64,000 nucleotides of DNA from an uncultured Cellulomonadaceae bacterium (GCA_947495165.1 CANLXM010000003.1:310001-374000); one strand, 5' to 3'. Numbered from the stretch's first letter, positions 11,078 to 19,593 are shown. The notes: a model not told the origin generated them from the sequence alone. A program made the numbers and translations.

Positions 11078-11671
11078 GTGCCCCACGTGACCTCTGACAG
11101 CCGTGCCGACCTGAGGGCCGCCCTCGTGCGCGCCGGCTACTACCCCGACCTGGTGATGGACATCCTCGAAGGAGCCCTGGGAGCCGAGGCGGTGAGCGCG
11201 CACCTCGTGCACGTCGAGACCACGTTCTCGAGCACCGAGGTGCGTCGCCACGTCACGGCGCTCGCGCTGACGCCGACGAGGCTGGTCTCCGCGCACGTGG
11301 ACGACCAGCCGGCCGACGCCGAGCACCCGGCTGCGAGCGCCGCCGCCACGACGGAGGTCGTGCCCGTCTCCGCCGTGCGTTCCGTCGCGCTCACGCAGGT
11401 GGTGGAGCGGCCCGAGCAGTACCGGCCAGGAGCCCCGCCGATCGAGGTCACGCTCGCGATCGGCTGGGGCGCGATCAACCGGATCGACCTCGAGCCCGCG
11501 ACGTGCCCGGACCCGTCCTGCGAGGCGGACCACGGACTGACCGGGAGCATGACGCCCGACGACCTGGTGCTGCGCGTGAGCGCCCAGGCCGAGGGGCAGG
11601 AGTCGGTGCAGGACGCTCTCGCGTTCGCCCGTGCGCTGTCCGCCGCGTCGACGGGTGGAGTCTCGCGGTGA
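11078..11671 (+). CDS. DUF5998 family protein
   Basis: 197-residue cytoplasmic protein of unknown function, conserved in actinobacteria. The GTG at 11078 follows GGGAGGA with good spacing. ADLRAALVRAGYYPDLVMDI at the N-terminus is the recognisable start of the family; the centre carries VRRHVTALALTPTRLVSAHVD and a late CPDPSC pair that might bind metal. The next gene's GTG overlaps this stop (GTGA at 11668-11671), so the two proteins are translationally coupled and probably work together or are needed in equal amounts. Confidence 0.75.
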   Translation: MPHVTSDSRADLRAALVRAGYYPDLVMDILEGALGAEAVSAHLVHVETTFSSTEVRRHVTALALTPTRLVSAHVDDQPADAEHPAASAAATTEVVPVSAVRSVALTQVVERPEQYRPGAPPIEVTLAIGWGAINRIDLEPATCPDPSCEADHGLTGSMTPDDLVLRVSAQAEGQESVQDALAFARALSAASTGGVSR

Positions 11672-12843
11672 CGTTGCAGCGTCGCCTGCGCGACGCGGGG
11701 CTCGTCGCGCCGAGCTACGCCCCGGGTGGGCTCGGATCGGTGCTGCCGGCGTGCGCGCACGCGCTCGGCGCACCGCTGACGACGTCGACGGGTCTCGCGT
11801 CCCCGGACGCCGCCGCTTCTCTCGGCCTGCCTCGCGCCTCGCGTGTGTGCGTGGTGCTCGTCGACGGTCTCGGTGCACGGCTCCTCGAGAGCAGGTCGGG
11901 GCACGCGCCGTTCCTGCGGAGCCTGCTCGGTGACCGGCGCGTGGCTTACTGCGGGTTCCCGTCGACCACCGCCGCCTCGATGGGCCTGTTCGGGACCGGG
12001 ACGGCGCCCGGGCGCACCGCGATGCTGGGCTACACGATCCGGCCCGCCGGGACCGACAGGCTCGCGAACATGGTGTCGTGGGAGGGCATGCCCACGCCGG
12101 AGGACGTGCAGCGCGAGGCGACCGTGTTCGAGCAGCTGACCGCGCGCGGCGTCGCCGTGACATCCGTGGGGCCCGCGCGCTTCGCCGGCTCCGGGATGAC
12201 GCGCGCGGCCCTGCGCGGGTCGCGCTACGTCGCGGCCGAGTCTCTCGACGCGCGCGTCGACGCCGTCGTGACGACCCTGCGCAAGCCCGGGCTCGCCTAC
12301 CTGTACTGGGGCGAGGTGGACAAGGCGGGCCACCACCACGGCTGGCAGTCCGCCGAGTGGGGCGCCGCGCTCGAGGATGTCGACGGCGCCCTGCGCCGCC
12401 TGGTGCGCTCGCTGCCCCGCGGCACCGCCGTCGTGATCACTGCCGACCACGGGATGGTCGACGTCGACCCCGCCCGGCGCTGGGACGTCGCCGAGGAGCC
12501 GGCGCTGGCCGAGGGCGTGGAGCTCGTCGCGGGCGAGCCGCGCGCGATCCACCTCTATGTCCGCCCCGGTGTCGACCCGGCGGCGGTCGCCGGACGGTGG
12601 GCGGACCGCCTCGGGCGCGCCGTCGTGCCTGCGACGCGCGACGAGGCCGAGGCGGCCGGATGGTTCGGCGAGGTGGCGGATCATGTCCGTGGCGCGATCG
12701 GGGACGTCGTGGTCGCCACGACCGGTCGCGCCACGGTCGTGGACTCCGCGACCCAGACGCGCGCCTCGCTCGGCCTCGTCGGGGTGCACGGCTCGCTCAC
12801 GCCCGACGAGGTCGAGATCCCTGTGCTCACCGCCGTGGTCTGA
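11668..12843 (+). CDS. Nucleotide pyrophosphatase/phosphodiesterase family protein
   Basis: 391-residue enzyme of the alkaline-phosphatase superfamily (type I phosphodiesterase). Metal and nucleophile motifs are VLVDGLGARLL (first Asp), FPSTTAASMGLFGTGTAPG (Thr nucleophile) and ITADHGMVDVD (late metal ligands). There is no signal peptide, so it is probably cytoplasmic. The substrate is a phosphodiester or pyrophosphate that I cannot specify. The start is the GTG overlapping the DUF5998 stop. It converges on sepH with only 4 bases between the stops. Confidence 0.82.
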   Translation: MTLQRRLRDAGLVAPSYAPGGLGSVLPACAHALGAPLTTSTGLASPDAAASLGLPRASRVCVVLVDGLGARLLESRSGHAPFLRSLLGDRRVAYCGFPSTTAASMGLFGTGTAPGRTAMLGYTIRPAGTDRLANMVSWEGMPTPEDVQREATVFEQLTARGVAVTSVGPARFAGSGMTRAALRGSRYVAAESLDARVDAVVTTLRKPGLAYLYWGEVDKAGHHHGWQSAEWGAALEDVDGALRRLVRSLPRGTAVVITADHGMVDVDPARRWDVAEEPALAEGVELVAGEPRAIHLYVRPGVDPAAVAGRWADRLGRAVVPATRDEAEAAGWFGEVADHVRGAIGDVVVATTGRATVVDSATQTRASLGLVGVHGSLTPDEVEIPVLTAVV

Positions 12844-12847
12844 GGCG

Positions 12848-13957
12848 TTACTCCTCGGGCTTGGCCCCGAACACGATCTCGTCCCAGCTGGGAACCTTGG
12901 CACGGCCCTTGCGGGCCGGCTTCGCGCGCTCGAGCGGCGGCGGCACGTCGTCGGACGCCGCAGGAGCGGGCTCGGTCGGTCGCGACGTCGGCTCCGGTGC
13001 CTGCGGCGCGTCGATGGGTGCGAAGGGGGCGGTCGCGGGACCGTCCTCGACCCCGTCGGCAGGGGAGGCGGAGCTCGGACGGAGGGTGAACAGACGCCCC
13101 TCCGGCTCGGCGGCCGGCGGCAGGTCGAAGTGGAACGCCTGCTGCGGCCCGAAGCCCTCGAACTCGCCCGCGCTCTCGTCGTCCTCGACCCCGATCTCGA
13201 CCTCGACCTCCTGACGTACGCCGCGGCGCGCCCGGAGGTCGTGGAGGAGGTCGCCCGTGCGGTCCACGGGCGCGGCGTCGGGCTCGGGTGCCTCGGCAGG
13301 GGTCGGTTCGGGAGCGGTGAACGGCGCAGACTCGATGTCGAAGACGCGCGAACGCACGGGGGACAGGTGACGACGCGGGACGGGGGAGTCGGCCACGGCG
13401 GTCTCCGACAAGCCTCGGCTCTCGTCGTCGCGGGCCGAGACGGTCCGGGCGCTGGCGTCGAAAGCCCACTCGGCGCGCTTGGTGGAACCGCGCTCGGGGA
13501 ACTCCACGCTCACCACCCAGCCGCCGCTGCCCGGGCGTGCGGCGTCCCAGACCAGTGCGTCCGGCTCGACCCCGCGGACCGCGAGGCGGTCGGTCACGAG
13601 CTCACCGAGCATCGGCGAACCCGCGTCGCGACCGACTCGGGTGCGCCGCGCCTGGTCGGCGATGAACTCTCGTTCGGCGAGCACCGGGCCCTCGTAGCGC
13701 CGGACGTGGTCGATCGAGATGCCGGCGTTGCGAGCGACGTCGTCCGCGCTCAGGCCAGCGCGGATGTGCGCCTGGATCTCTCGCGGGGACAGGCTCGACA
13801 TCGCGGTCGCGCGCAGCTGTTCGAGCTGGGGCCGGTCGCGCCGGACGGCAGCGCGCAGCTGCTCGTCGATGCGCAGCCTGAACCGGGTGCCGTCGGAGGC
13901 CGCGAGGACGACGTGCTCCCCGTCCTCGTCCAGCCCGATCAGTTCCACGTCAGCCAT
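12848..13957 (-). CDS. sepH: Septation protein SepH
   Basis: 369 residues. The N-terminal DUF3071 domain (about 1-165) starts MADVELIGLDEDGEHVVL and contains a helix-turn-helix-like segment, LSPREIQAHIRAGLSADDVA. A long acidic, proline-rich linker follows, and the protein ends in the conserved tail KVPSWDEIVFGAK. Streptomyces SepH binds FtsZ and promotes Z-ring assembly. The ATG at 13957 has GGGAGGA upstream. It stands alone, divergent from the TRIC-like gene. Confidence 0.9.
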   Translation of the reverse strand: MADVELIGLDEDGEHVVLAASDGTRFRLRIDEQLRAAVRRDRPQLEQLRATAMSSLSPREIQAHIRAGLSADDVARNAGISIDHVRRYEGPVLAEREFIADQARRTRVGRDAGSPMLGELVTDRLAVRGVEPDALVWDAARPGSGGWVVSVEFPERGSTKRAEWAFDASARTVSARDDESRGLSETAVADSPVPRRHLSPVRSRVFDIESAPFTAPEPTPAEAPEPDAAPVDRTGDLLHDLRARRGVRQEVEVEIGVEDDESAGEFEGFGPQQAFHFDLPPAAEPEGRLFTLRPSSASPADGVEDGPATAPFAPIDAPQAPEPTSRPTEPAPAASDDVPPPLERAKPARKGRAKVPSWDEIVFGAKPEE

Positions 13958-14079
13958 GCATCCTCCCAGCGCAGTTCCCCTGAGCGTGCCACCTGCCCGT
14001 GCCGGATCGGTGGAGGTGCCTCGGTGTGCCGCCGTCTCACCCCGCGCGGACGCGTCACACCCGGCCCCTCCAGACTGAC

Positions 14080-14739
14080 ATGATCGGGGCCGTGGAGATA
14101 CTGCAGGACACCCGGCACTACCTCGAGCTCGCGGCGGTGTTCTGCGCCGCGCTGTCGGGCGGCCTCGCCGCCGTCCGCAAGAGCTATGACGTGTTCTCGG
14201 TGCTGCTGCTCGCCTGGGTCACCGGGCTGGGCGGAGGCATCATCCGCGACGTGCTCATCGGCGCGACCCCGCCCGTCGGGATCACGTCCTGGGACCTGGT
14301 GCTGATGTCGCTGCTGGGCGGGCTGGTGATCCAGTTCTTCCATCCCCGCCTCGAGCAGATGCGCCGCGGCATCACGGTCCTGGACGCGGGGGCCCTCGCG
14401 ATGTTCGTGGTGGTGGGTGTCGACAAGGGGCTCGACCACGGCGTGGGTCCGCTCGCGGCGGTGTTCGTCGGCCTGATCACGGGCATCGGGGGCGGGCTGG
14501 TCCGCGACCTGCTCGTCGGCGAACCGCCGATCGTGCTCCGCGAGCGCGAGCTGTACGCGATCCCCGCGACGTTCGGAGCCGCCGTCACGGTCCTGCTGGC
14601 CGAGCAGGACGTGCTCAACTACGCGACCGGGACCGGCGTCGTCCTCGGCATCTTCGTGCTCCGGCTCGTCTCGCTCCGCATGCGCTGGACCGCCCCGGGA
14701 CCCTGGCAGGGCTTCGGACGTCGCAGACTGGGCACATGA
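14080..14739 (+). CDS. TRIC/UPF0126 family cation channel-like membrane protein
   Basis: 219 residues with two tandem three-helix repeats plus an extra helix. Each repeat carries the signature GGGIIRD (first half) or GGGLVRD (second half), followed by LIGATPP or LVGEPP. This is the bacterial TRIC family; several members form potassium-permeable trimers. The start at 14080 is provisional: a GTG 12 bases later is also possible and neither has a clear ribosome-binding site. The last four bases (ATGA) overlap the next start codon, so it is coupled to the inositol-phosphatase gene. Confidence 0.82.
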   Translation: MIGAVEILQDTRHYLELAAVFCAALSGGLAAVRKSYDVFSVLLLAWVTGLGGGIIRDVLIGATPPVGITSWDLVLMSLLGGLVIQFFHPRLEQMRRGITVLDAGALAMFVVVGVDKGLDHGVGPLAAVFVGLITGIGGGLVRDLLVGEPPIVLRERELYAIPATFGAAVTVLLAEQDVLNYATGTGVVLGIFVLRLVSLRMRWTAPGPWQGFGRRRLGT

Positions 14740-15593
14740 GTCCCGAGCCCGCCGGCCACGATCTGCCCACCGCCACCGACATCGCCGCGCTCCGCGCCCT
14801 GTGCGAAGACCTGGCCCGGCGCACCGCCGCCCGCCTGCGCGACCACCGGCCCGACCGCGTCGAGGTGCTCCGGACGAAGTCCAGCGCGACCGACGTCGTC
14901 ACGGCCGCCGACGCGGACGCCGAGGCCTTCCTGCGCCGCGAGATCTCCGCCGCCCGGCCCGACGACGCCGTGCTCGGCGAGGAGGAGGGGGCCACCGCGG
15001 GCACCTCGGGTCTGACCTGGGTCGTCGACCCGATCGACGGCACGGTCAACTATCTGTACGGGCTGCCCTCGTACTCCGTGTCGGTCGCGGTCGTGAGCGG
15101 CGCGCCGCACCCGGACCGCTGGACCATCCTGGCCGGTGCCGTCCACGACGTCGTGGCGGACGTGAGCACGAGCGCCGGGCTGGGGCTCGGCGCTGCGACC
15201 GACGGGAGGCGGCTGACGATGTCCGACGGCGTGGACGTCGGTGCCATGCTCGTCGGGACGGGATTCGGGTACGACCCTGTCCTCCGCGCGGCCCAGGGCA
15301 GGTCGGCCGCCGCCCTCCTCGAGCACGTCCGTGATCTTCGTCGCATCGGCTCCGCCGCGCTCGACCTGTGCCGGGTCGCGTCCGGCCAGCTCGACGCGTA
15401 CTACGAGGAGGCCCTCGGCCCGTGGGACCACGCGGCGGGTGACCTGGTGGTGCGCGAGGCCGGGGGCGTGGTCGTCGGTGTCGGCGGCGCGGCGCCCGAC
15501 CACCGCATGCTCCTGGCGGGAAGCAAGTCGACCGTCGCGGTGTTGGGACCACTGCTGGAGCAGGCCGGCGTGGGCGCCAGAGTGCAACGCTGA
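14736..15593 (+). CDS. Inositol monophosphatase family protein
   Basis: 285-residue Mg-dependent phosphatase of the IMPase/FIG superfamily. The metal site is visible in GEEEG (81-85), DPIDGTVNY (98-106, with Asp98 and Asp101) and WDHAAGDLVVREAGG near the C-terminus. It probably dephosphorylates myo-inositol-1-phosphate or a related sugar phosphate; in actinobacteria this feeds mycothiol and phosphatidylinositol. I recall the same neighbourhood in M. tuberculosis containing suhB, which makes SuhB a reasonable but unproven name. The ATG overlaps the upstream stop. Confidence 0.87.
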   Translation: MSPEPAGHDLPTATDIAALRALCEDLARRTAARLRDHRPDRVEVLRTKSSATDVVTAADADAEAFLRREISAARPDDAVLGEEEGATAGTSGLTWVVDPIDGTVNYLYGLPSYSVSVAVVSGAPHPDRWTILAGAVHDVVADVSTSAGLGLGAATDGRRLTMSDGVDVGAMLVGTGFGYDPVLRAAQGRSAAALLEHVRDLRRIGSAALDLCRVASGQLDAYYEEALGPWDHAAGDLVVREAGGVVVGVGGAAPDHRMLLAGSKSTVAVLGPLLEQAGVGARVQR

Positions 15594-15743
15594 CGAAAAT
15601 GATGCACAATCCCATCGCCACGTCGTTGCGACCCAGCGTCGCCGTGGCCCTGCCGGCCGCGGCCCGACCCGCCGCTCCAGACACGACGCCCAGCGCGCCG
15701 CCCGCGACATCGCCCTTCCAGACCACACGGAGTGTCCCCACGC

Positions 15744-16043
15744 ATGGCAACTGACTACGACGCCCCCCGCAAGACCGAGGAGGACCTCTCCGAGGACTCG
15801 ATCGAGGAGCTCAAGGCGCGGCGTTCCGACAAGAGCTCGGGCGTCGTCGACGAGGACGAGGCCGAGGCGGCCGAGGGATTCGAGCTGCCCGGAGCCGACC
15901 TCTCGGGCGAAGAGCTCTCCGTCCGCGTGCTGCCCCGCCAGGCCGACGAGTTCACCTGCATGAGCTGCTTCCTGGTGCACCACCGCAGCCAGCTGGCCGA
16001 GGAGAAGAACGGCCAGCCGATCTGCACGGAGTGCGCGAGCTGA
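15744..16043 (+). CDS. DUF4193 family protein
   Basis: 99 residues, very acidic in the first 60 (EEDLSEDSIEELKARR), with a C-terminal CMSCFLVHH and CTEC that form a likely zinc knuckle. It is conserved across actinobacteria next to dut and sigA; the function is unknown. The ATG at 15744 (MATDYDAPRK) is used because family members begin with MATDYD. The 150-bp upstream gap holds no clear promoter hexamer. A strong terminator follows. Confidence 0.82.
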   Translation: MATDYDAPRKTEEDLSEDSIEELKARRSDKSSGVVDEDEAEAAEGFELPGADLSGEELSVRVLPRQADEFTCMSCFLVHHRSQLAEEKNGQPICTECAS

Positions 16044-16058
16044 GCAACCGCTCCATCG

Positions 16059-16092
16059 CGACGCCGGTCTCCCGCTCGGGAGGCCGGCGTCG
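16059..16092 (+). terminator. Terminator after the DUF4193 gene
   Basis: 15-bp stem with one G-U pair (16059-16073 with 16078-16092) and a 4-base loop, 15 bases after the stop. Confidence 0.75.
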
Positions 16093-16118
16093 TCGTTGGT
16101 GAGGCCGGCGTCGTCGTT
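16080..16118. repeat. Tandem duplication of the terminator's distal arm
   Basis: GAGGCCGGCGTCGTCGTT occurs at 16080-16097 and again at 16101-16118. The second copy could pair with the same upstream arm, giving an alternative, larger-loop hairpin. Confidence 0.7.
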
Positions 16119-16141
16119 CGCGCGGCCGGGCGCGAGGCGCT

Positions 16142-16636
16142 TCAGGCGGTGCGCGCTGCCTCGATGGCAGCCGCGAGCGCGCGCGGGTGGCGGCTCGAGA
16201 CGAGCCACGCCGGCGTGGGGTCGGCCGGATCCGTGACCGGTGCGGTCACCGCGCCACCGGTCCACGCCCGCAGGCACACGAAGGTGCGCGGGTCGTAGTC
16301 CGGGCCCATGGCCGCCCGGACGCCCTCGCGGTCCAGGACCTCCACCGGGCCGAGGAGCCGCACGGGCAGGTGCGCGCGTCCCGCATGCAGCTCGCCGTCC
16401 CGCACGGTGACGACGGGCGCGGTGACGAACGCCGCGACGAGGCCGCCGACACCGACGACGACGGAGGTCACCCAGGCAGCCCGCAGGTCGACGACGCTCA
16501 GCGCCACGAACGTGAAGAAGGCGAAGCCGAGGATCGCGGCGAAGCCGCCGACCCCCGGCAGCAGCCGCTCCCGGTGGAGCTGCTCAGACGGCACCGGTGC
16601 GGGATGCGCAGAGGGGGAGACCATGGTTCCCAGCAT
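16142..16636 (-). CDS. DUF3093 family membrane protein
   Basis: 164 residues. Two hydrophobic helices (about 30-50 and 54-72) are followed by a cytoplasmic or exposed domain ending DPRTFVCLRAWTGG and VTDPADPTPAWLVSSRHP, the conserved core of DUF3093. Function unknown. Two starts are possible (16636 and 16624); the second has GGGA upstream at a usable distance and I cannot decide. It is divergent from dut across about 30 bases, so the two promoters must overlap. Confidence 0.8.
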   Translation of the reverse strand: MLGTMVSPSAHPAPVPSEQLHRERLLPGVGGFAAILGFAFFTFVALSVVDLRAAWVTSVVVGVGGLVAAFVTAPVVTVRDGELHAGRAHLPVRLLGPVEVLDREGVRAAMGPDYDPRTFVCLRAWTGGAVTAPVTDPADPTPAWLVSSRHPRALAAAIEAARTA

Positions 16637-16652
16637 GACAGAGCACTGCGGC

Positions 16653-16658
16653 TAGGAT
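16653..16658 (+). promoter_or_regulatory. Candidate -10 element for dut
   Basis: TAGGAT, 6 bases before the GTG of dut, with no Shine-Dalgarno sequence. This is a typical leaderless arrangement. Confidence 0.5.
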
Positions 16659-16664
16659 CGCGCC

Positions 16665-17159
16665 GTGACTGCACACGAGGACCGCGAGGTCGACGTCCTG
16701 ATCCAGATGCTCGACCCGGATCTGCCGGAGCCCACGTACGCGCATCCCGGTGATGCCGGAGCCGACCTGGTGGCGCGCGTCGACGTGGAGCTCGCCCCGG
16801 GGCAGCGCGCGACGGTCCCCACCGGCGTCGCGGTGGCCATGCCCGACGGCTACGTCGCCCTGGTGCACCCCCGCTCCGGGCTCGCCTCGCGCCACGGCGT
16901 GACGATCGTGAACGCCCCCGGCACCGTCGACGCCGGCTACCGCGGCGAGATCGCCGTGACGCTGCTCAACACGGACACGACCCACACCGTGCGTCTGGCG
17001 CGCGGGGACCGGATCGCCCAGCTCGTCTTCCAGCGCGTCGAGCGGGCCCGGTTCGTCCGTGCGACGACCCTGCCCGGGTCGCACCGCGGCACCGGTGGGT
17101 TCGGGTCCACCGGGGGCGTCGCGGCTGCGGTGCGCGACCTCGGTGTCGACCCGGCATAG
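16665..17159 (+). CDS. dut: dUTP diphosphatase
   Basis: 164-residue trimeric dUTPase that hydrolyses dUTP to dUMP and pyrophosphate, keeping uracil out of DNA and supplying thymidylate synthesis. All five family motifs are present: PGDAGADL (28-35), PRSGLA (69-74), [11 protein letters not shown] (86-96, catalytic Asp89), [11 protein letters not shown] (113-123) and [10 protein letters not shown] (141-150). The GTG start sits just after a -10 element. It heads the dut, DUF3710, OB-fold, DUF3159 run; the gap to the next gene is 47 bases and holds a strong ribosome-binding site. Confidence 0.95.
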   Translation: MTAHEDREVDVLIQMLDPDLPEPTYAHPGDAGADLVARVDVELAPGQRATVPTGVAVAMPDGYVALVHPRSGLASRHGVTIVNAPGTVDAGYRGEIAVTLLNTDTTHTVRLARGDRIAQLVFQRVERARFVRATTLPGSHRGTGGFGSTGGVAAAVRDLGVDPA

Positions 17160-17206
17160 GCTGGAGCAGATGTCTCGCCGCAGGACCTGACGAAGGAGAG
17201 CACGTA

Positions 17207-17890
17207 GTGGGTCTGTTTGGACGCCGATCTGACCGCACCGCCGAACCCGAGGCAGGCGCCACGCCCGCGCCGACGCCGCCCGCCGAGGACGCGGCTCCCG
17301 GCCACGGCCCGTGGGACGCGTCGCAGGTGCCCGGGCGCGGCAACCGCGTCGACCTCGGTGCCATCTGGCTCCCCGGCGTGCACGGCATGCAGGTGCGCAT
17401 GGAGATCGACAAGAAGACGCAGGCGGTCACCGGGGCGTCGGTGATGGTCGACGGGTCGGCGATCCAGATCCAGGCGTTCGCCGCGCCCAAGACCACCGGG
17501 ATCTGGGACGAGATCCGCGAGGAGATCATGGCGTCGCTCCAGACTCAGGGTGCCAAGGTCGACGACCTCCCGGGCCCGTTCGGTCGCGAGCTGCTCGCGC
17601 AGGCTCCGGGCACCACCAAGGAGGGCGAGAAGGTCGTGCGCGTCCTGCGCTTCATCGGCGTCGACGGCCCGCGCTGGTTCCTCCGGGGTGTGATCACGGG
17701 CAAGGCTGCGACGGACATGCAGGCAGCGCGTGTGGTGGAGGGGATCTTCTCCCAGGTCGTCGTGGTCCGTGACGACGCCCCGCGCGCGCCGCGCGAGGTC
17801 CTTGCCCTGACGCTGCCCAAGGCCGCGCCCAAGACCGAGGCGTCAGCCGATCCTGTCCCGCTGACCCCCGACGGCACGGAGCCGGCGTGA
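17207..17890 (+). CDS. DUF3710 family protein
   Basis: 227 residues, soluble, function unknown. It starts VGLFGRRSDR at a GTG preceded by GAAGGAGAGC. After a Pro/Ala-rich linker (about 15-35) comes the conserved domain with PWDASQVPGRGNRVDLGAIW, LPGVHGMQVRME and PFGRELLAQ, through GPRWFLRGVITG. The last GTGA overlaps the next start, so it is coupled to the OB-fold protein. Constant association with dut suggests a nucleotide or DNA link, but nothing in the sequence proves it. Confidence 0.8.
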   Translation: MGLFGRRSDRTAEPEAGATPAPTPPAEDAAPGHGPWDASQVPGRGNRVDLGAIWLPGVHGMQVRMEIDKKTQAVTGASVMVDGSAIQIQAFAAPKTTGIWDEIREEIMASLQTQGAKVDDLPGPFGRELLAQAPGTTKEGEKVVRVLRFIGVDGPRWFLRGVITGKAATDMQAARVVEGIFSQVVVVRDDAPRAPREVLALTLPKAAPKTEASADPVPLTPDGTEPA

Positions 17891-18270
17891 GTGTCGCGGC
17901 GAGGATCGGCTCGATGGTCAGCGCGGCCCTGGCGTCCCAGGACGAGGTCGCGGCCCGCGAGGAGCGGACGAGCGCGGCCCAGCTGGGCACGACCGCCGTG
18001 GGCGACTGCCCCGAGCGCGCACCCGTGCGGGTCTCCGGCGTCATCCGGTCGGTCGTGCTGCGCCCCGCGGACCGCGTCCAGGCTGTCGAGGCGGAGCTCT
18101 ACGACGGCTCCGGATCGCTCGATCTCGTCTGGCTCGGCCGGCACCGCATCACGGGCATCGAGCCCGGACGCCGCGTCGTCGTCGACGGCTTCGTGTGCAG
18201 CCGTGACGGCCGGCGCGTGATCTACAACCCGCGGTACGAGCTCTTCGCGCGCTCCGAGGACACGGAGTGA
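17887..18270 (+). CDS. OB-fold nucleic-acid-binding protein
   Basis: 127 residues. The region from about 47 to 120 reads as a tRNA-anticodon/RecG-type OB fold: VRVSGVIRSVVLRP, VEAELYDGSGSLDLVWLGR, GRRVVVDGFVCSRDGRRVIY. It probably binds single-stranded DNA or RNA. The GTG overlaps the DUF3710 stop, and its own stop overlaps the start of the DUF3159 gene, so three proteins are translationally chained. The partner and target are unknown. Confidence 0.78.
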   Translation: MSVAARIGSMVSAALASQDEVAAREERTSAAQLGTTAVGDCPERAPVRVSGVIRSVVLRPADRVQAVEAELYDGSGSLDLVWLGRHRITGIEPGRRVVVDGFVCSRDGRRVIYNPRYELFARSEDTE

Positions 18271-18986
18271 CGCACGACGGCGCCCCTGGCCAGGCGCGGG
18301 GCGTCAACGTCCTGACCCAGGAGGAGTTCTCGCTCGCGAGCTCGGTGGGTGGCGTGCGCGGTGTTCTCGAGGCGCTCGCGCCCGGCATCGTCTTCGTGGT
18401 CGTCTACCTGATCACCTTCGAGCTGACGCCGACGCTCGTCGCCTCGCTCGGCGTGGCCCTGCTGGCGGTGCTCGTGCGGCTCGTGCAGCGCACGCCCGTC
18501 ACCCAGGCGTTCAGCGGGGTCGCCGGGGTGCTGATCGGCGTGCTGTGGGCCTGGCGCTCGGGCGACGCGCGCGACTTCTTCGCGTTCGGGCTGTGGACCA
18601 ACGGCGCCTACCTCGTCGCCTGCCTGATCTCCGTCGCTGCGCGGTGGCCTCTCGTCGGCATCGTCGTCGAGGCCCTGCGGGCCGGCTTCGGCACGGCGCA
18701 GACGACGACGGAGAACCCGTTCGCCGGGTTCTCGCGCTGGCGCCTGGACCGTGCGCTCGTGCGGCGCTATCAGATCGCCACCGGGGTCTGGGCGACGCTG
18801 TTCGCGGCTCGCCTCGCGGTGCAGCTACCGCTCTACCTCGAAGAGGAGAACAGCATCGGGTGGCTCGGCACCGCGCGCCTCGTCATGGGCGTACCGCTGT
18901 GGGCTCTGACGATGTGGTTGACGTGGGTGCTGGTGCGCCGGCCATCAACCGCGCCAGCGCAGACTCGTCCGCATCCCGCCCCGTGA
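18267..18986 (+). CDS. DUF3159 family membrane protein
   Basis: 239 residues with about five to six membrane helices. Conserved points include GGVRGVLEALAPGIVFVVVY near the N-terminus, TQAFSGVAGVLIGVLWAW, and the ENPFAGFSRWRLDR loop. Function unknown. The GTG start overlaps the OB-fold stop. Its last 104 bases (18883-18986) also encode, on the opposite strand, the C-terminus of ceoC; both frames look genuine, since each reaches its family's normal length. Confidence 0.8.
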   Translation: MTHDGAPGQARGVNVLTQEEFSLASSVGGVRGVLEALAPGIVFVVVYLITFELTPTLVASLGVALLAVLVRLVQRTPVTQAFSGVAGVLIGVLWAWRSGDARDFFAFGLWTNGAYLVACLISVAARWPLVGIVVEALRAGFGTAQTTTENPFAGFSRWRLDRALVRRYQIATGVWATLFAARLAVQLPLYLEEENSIGWLGTARLVMGVPLWALTMWLTWVLVRRPSTAPAQTRPHPAP

Positions 18987-19593
18987 CGAGCAGCAGCTCG
19001 TCCCCGGCCTCGAGCGTGTCGTCCGCGCTCGGGGCGATCGGCTGAGGCCCGCGCACGATCGCGGCCAGCACGGTGTCGGTCGGCCAGTCCACGGCGCCGA
19101 CGCGGACGCCGGCGAGCGGCGAGTCGGCCGGCAGCGTGATCTCGAGGATGTCGGCGCGGGACTGGTGGAAGGTGAAGATCCGCACCAGGTCGCCTACGGC
19201 CACGGCCTCCTCGACCATCGCCGTCATGATGCGCGGCGTCGACACGGCGACGTCCACGCCCCAGGACTCGTCGAACATCCACTCGTTCTTGGGGTTGTTC
19301 ACGCGCGCCACGACGCGCGGGACGCCGAACTCCGTCTTGGCGAGCAACGCAATCACGAGGTTCGCCTTGTCGTCTCCGGTCGCGGCGACGATGACGTCGC
19401 ACTCGGCGACCTTGGCCTCGGTGAGGGTCGGCAGCTCGCAGGCGTCGGCGAGCAGCCACTCGGCCTCGGCCACCTGGGCGACGCGCATGGCGGACGGCTG
19501 GCGGTCGATCAGGGTGACCTCGTGGTCGTGGCCCAGCAGCTCGCGGGCGATCGAGCGGCCGACGGAGCCGGCACCGGCGATGACGACGCGCAT
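18883..19593 (-). CDS. ceoC: RCK/TrkA-type potassium-transport regulator, second subunit
   Basis: 236 residues: RCK_N Rossmann domain (GAGSVG at 7-12, acidic Asp30 at the end of beta-2, so NAD(H) is likely) and an RCK_C domain (about 140-220, ITLPADSPLAGVRVGAVDW). Such proteins sit on the cytoplasmic face of potassium channels or transporters and gate them by nucleotide, or in some species cyclic di-AMP, binding. The ATG overlaps the upstream ceoB stop (TGATG, with GGAGG before it). The last 20 or so residues are low-complexity and overlap the convergent DUF3159 gene. No TrkH/KtrB pore gene is adjacent. Confidence 0.85.
   Translation of the reverse strand: MRVVIAGAGSVGRSIARELLGHDHEVTLIDRQPSAMRVAQVAEAEWLLADACELPTLTEAKVAECDVIVAATGDDKANLVIALLAKTEFGVPRVVARVNNPKNEWMFDESWGVDVAVSTPRIMTAMVEEAVAVGDLVRIFTFHQSRADILEITLPADSPLAGVRVGAVDWPTDTVLAAIVRGPQPIAPSADDTLEAGDELLLVTGRDADESALARLMAGAPAPTSTTSSEPTAVRP

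Noticed and set aside
15600..15755. Short plus-strand frame of about 51 codons (MMHNPIATSLRPS...) before the DUF4193 gene
   Set aside because: No ribosome-binding site, Ala/Pro-rich, overlaps the DUF4193 start in another frame, and no family is recognised; it could only be a leader peptide by speculation.
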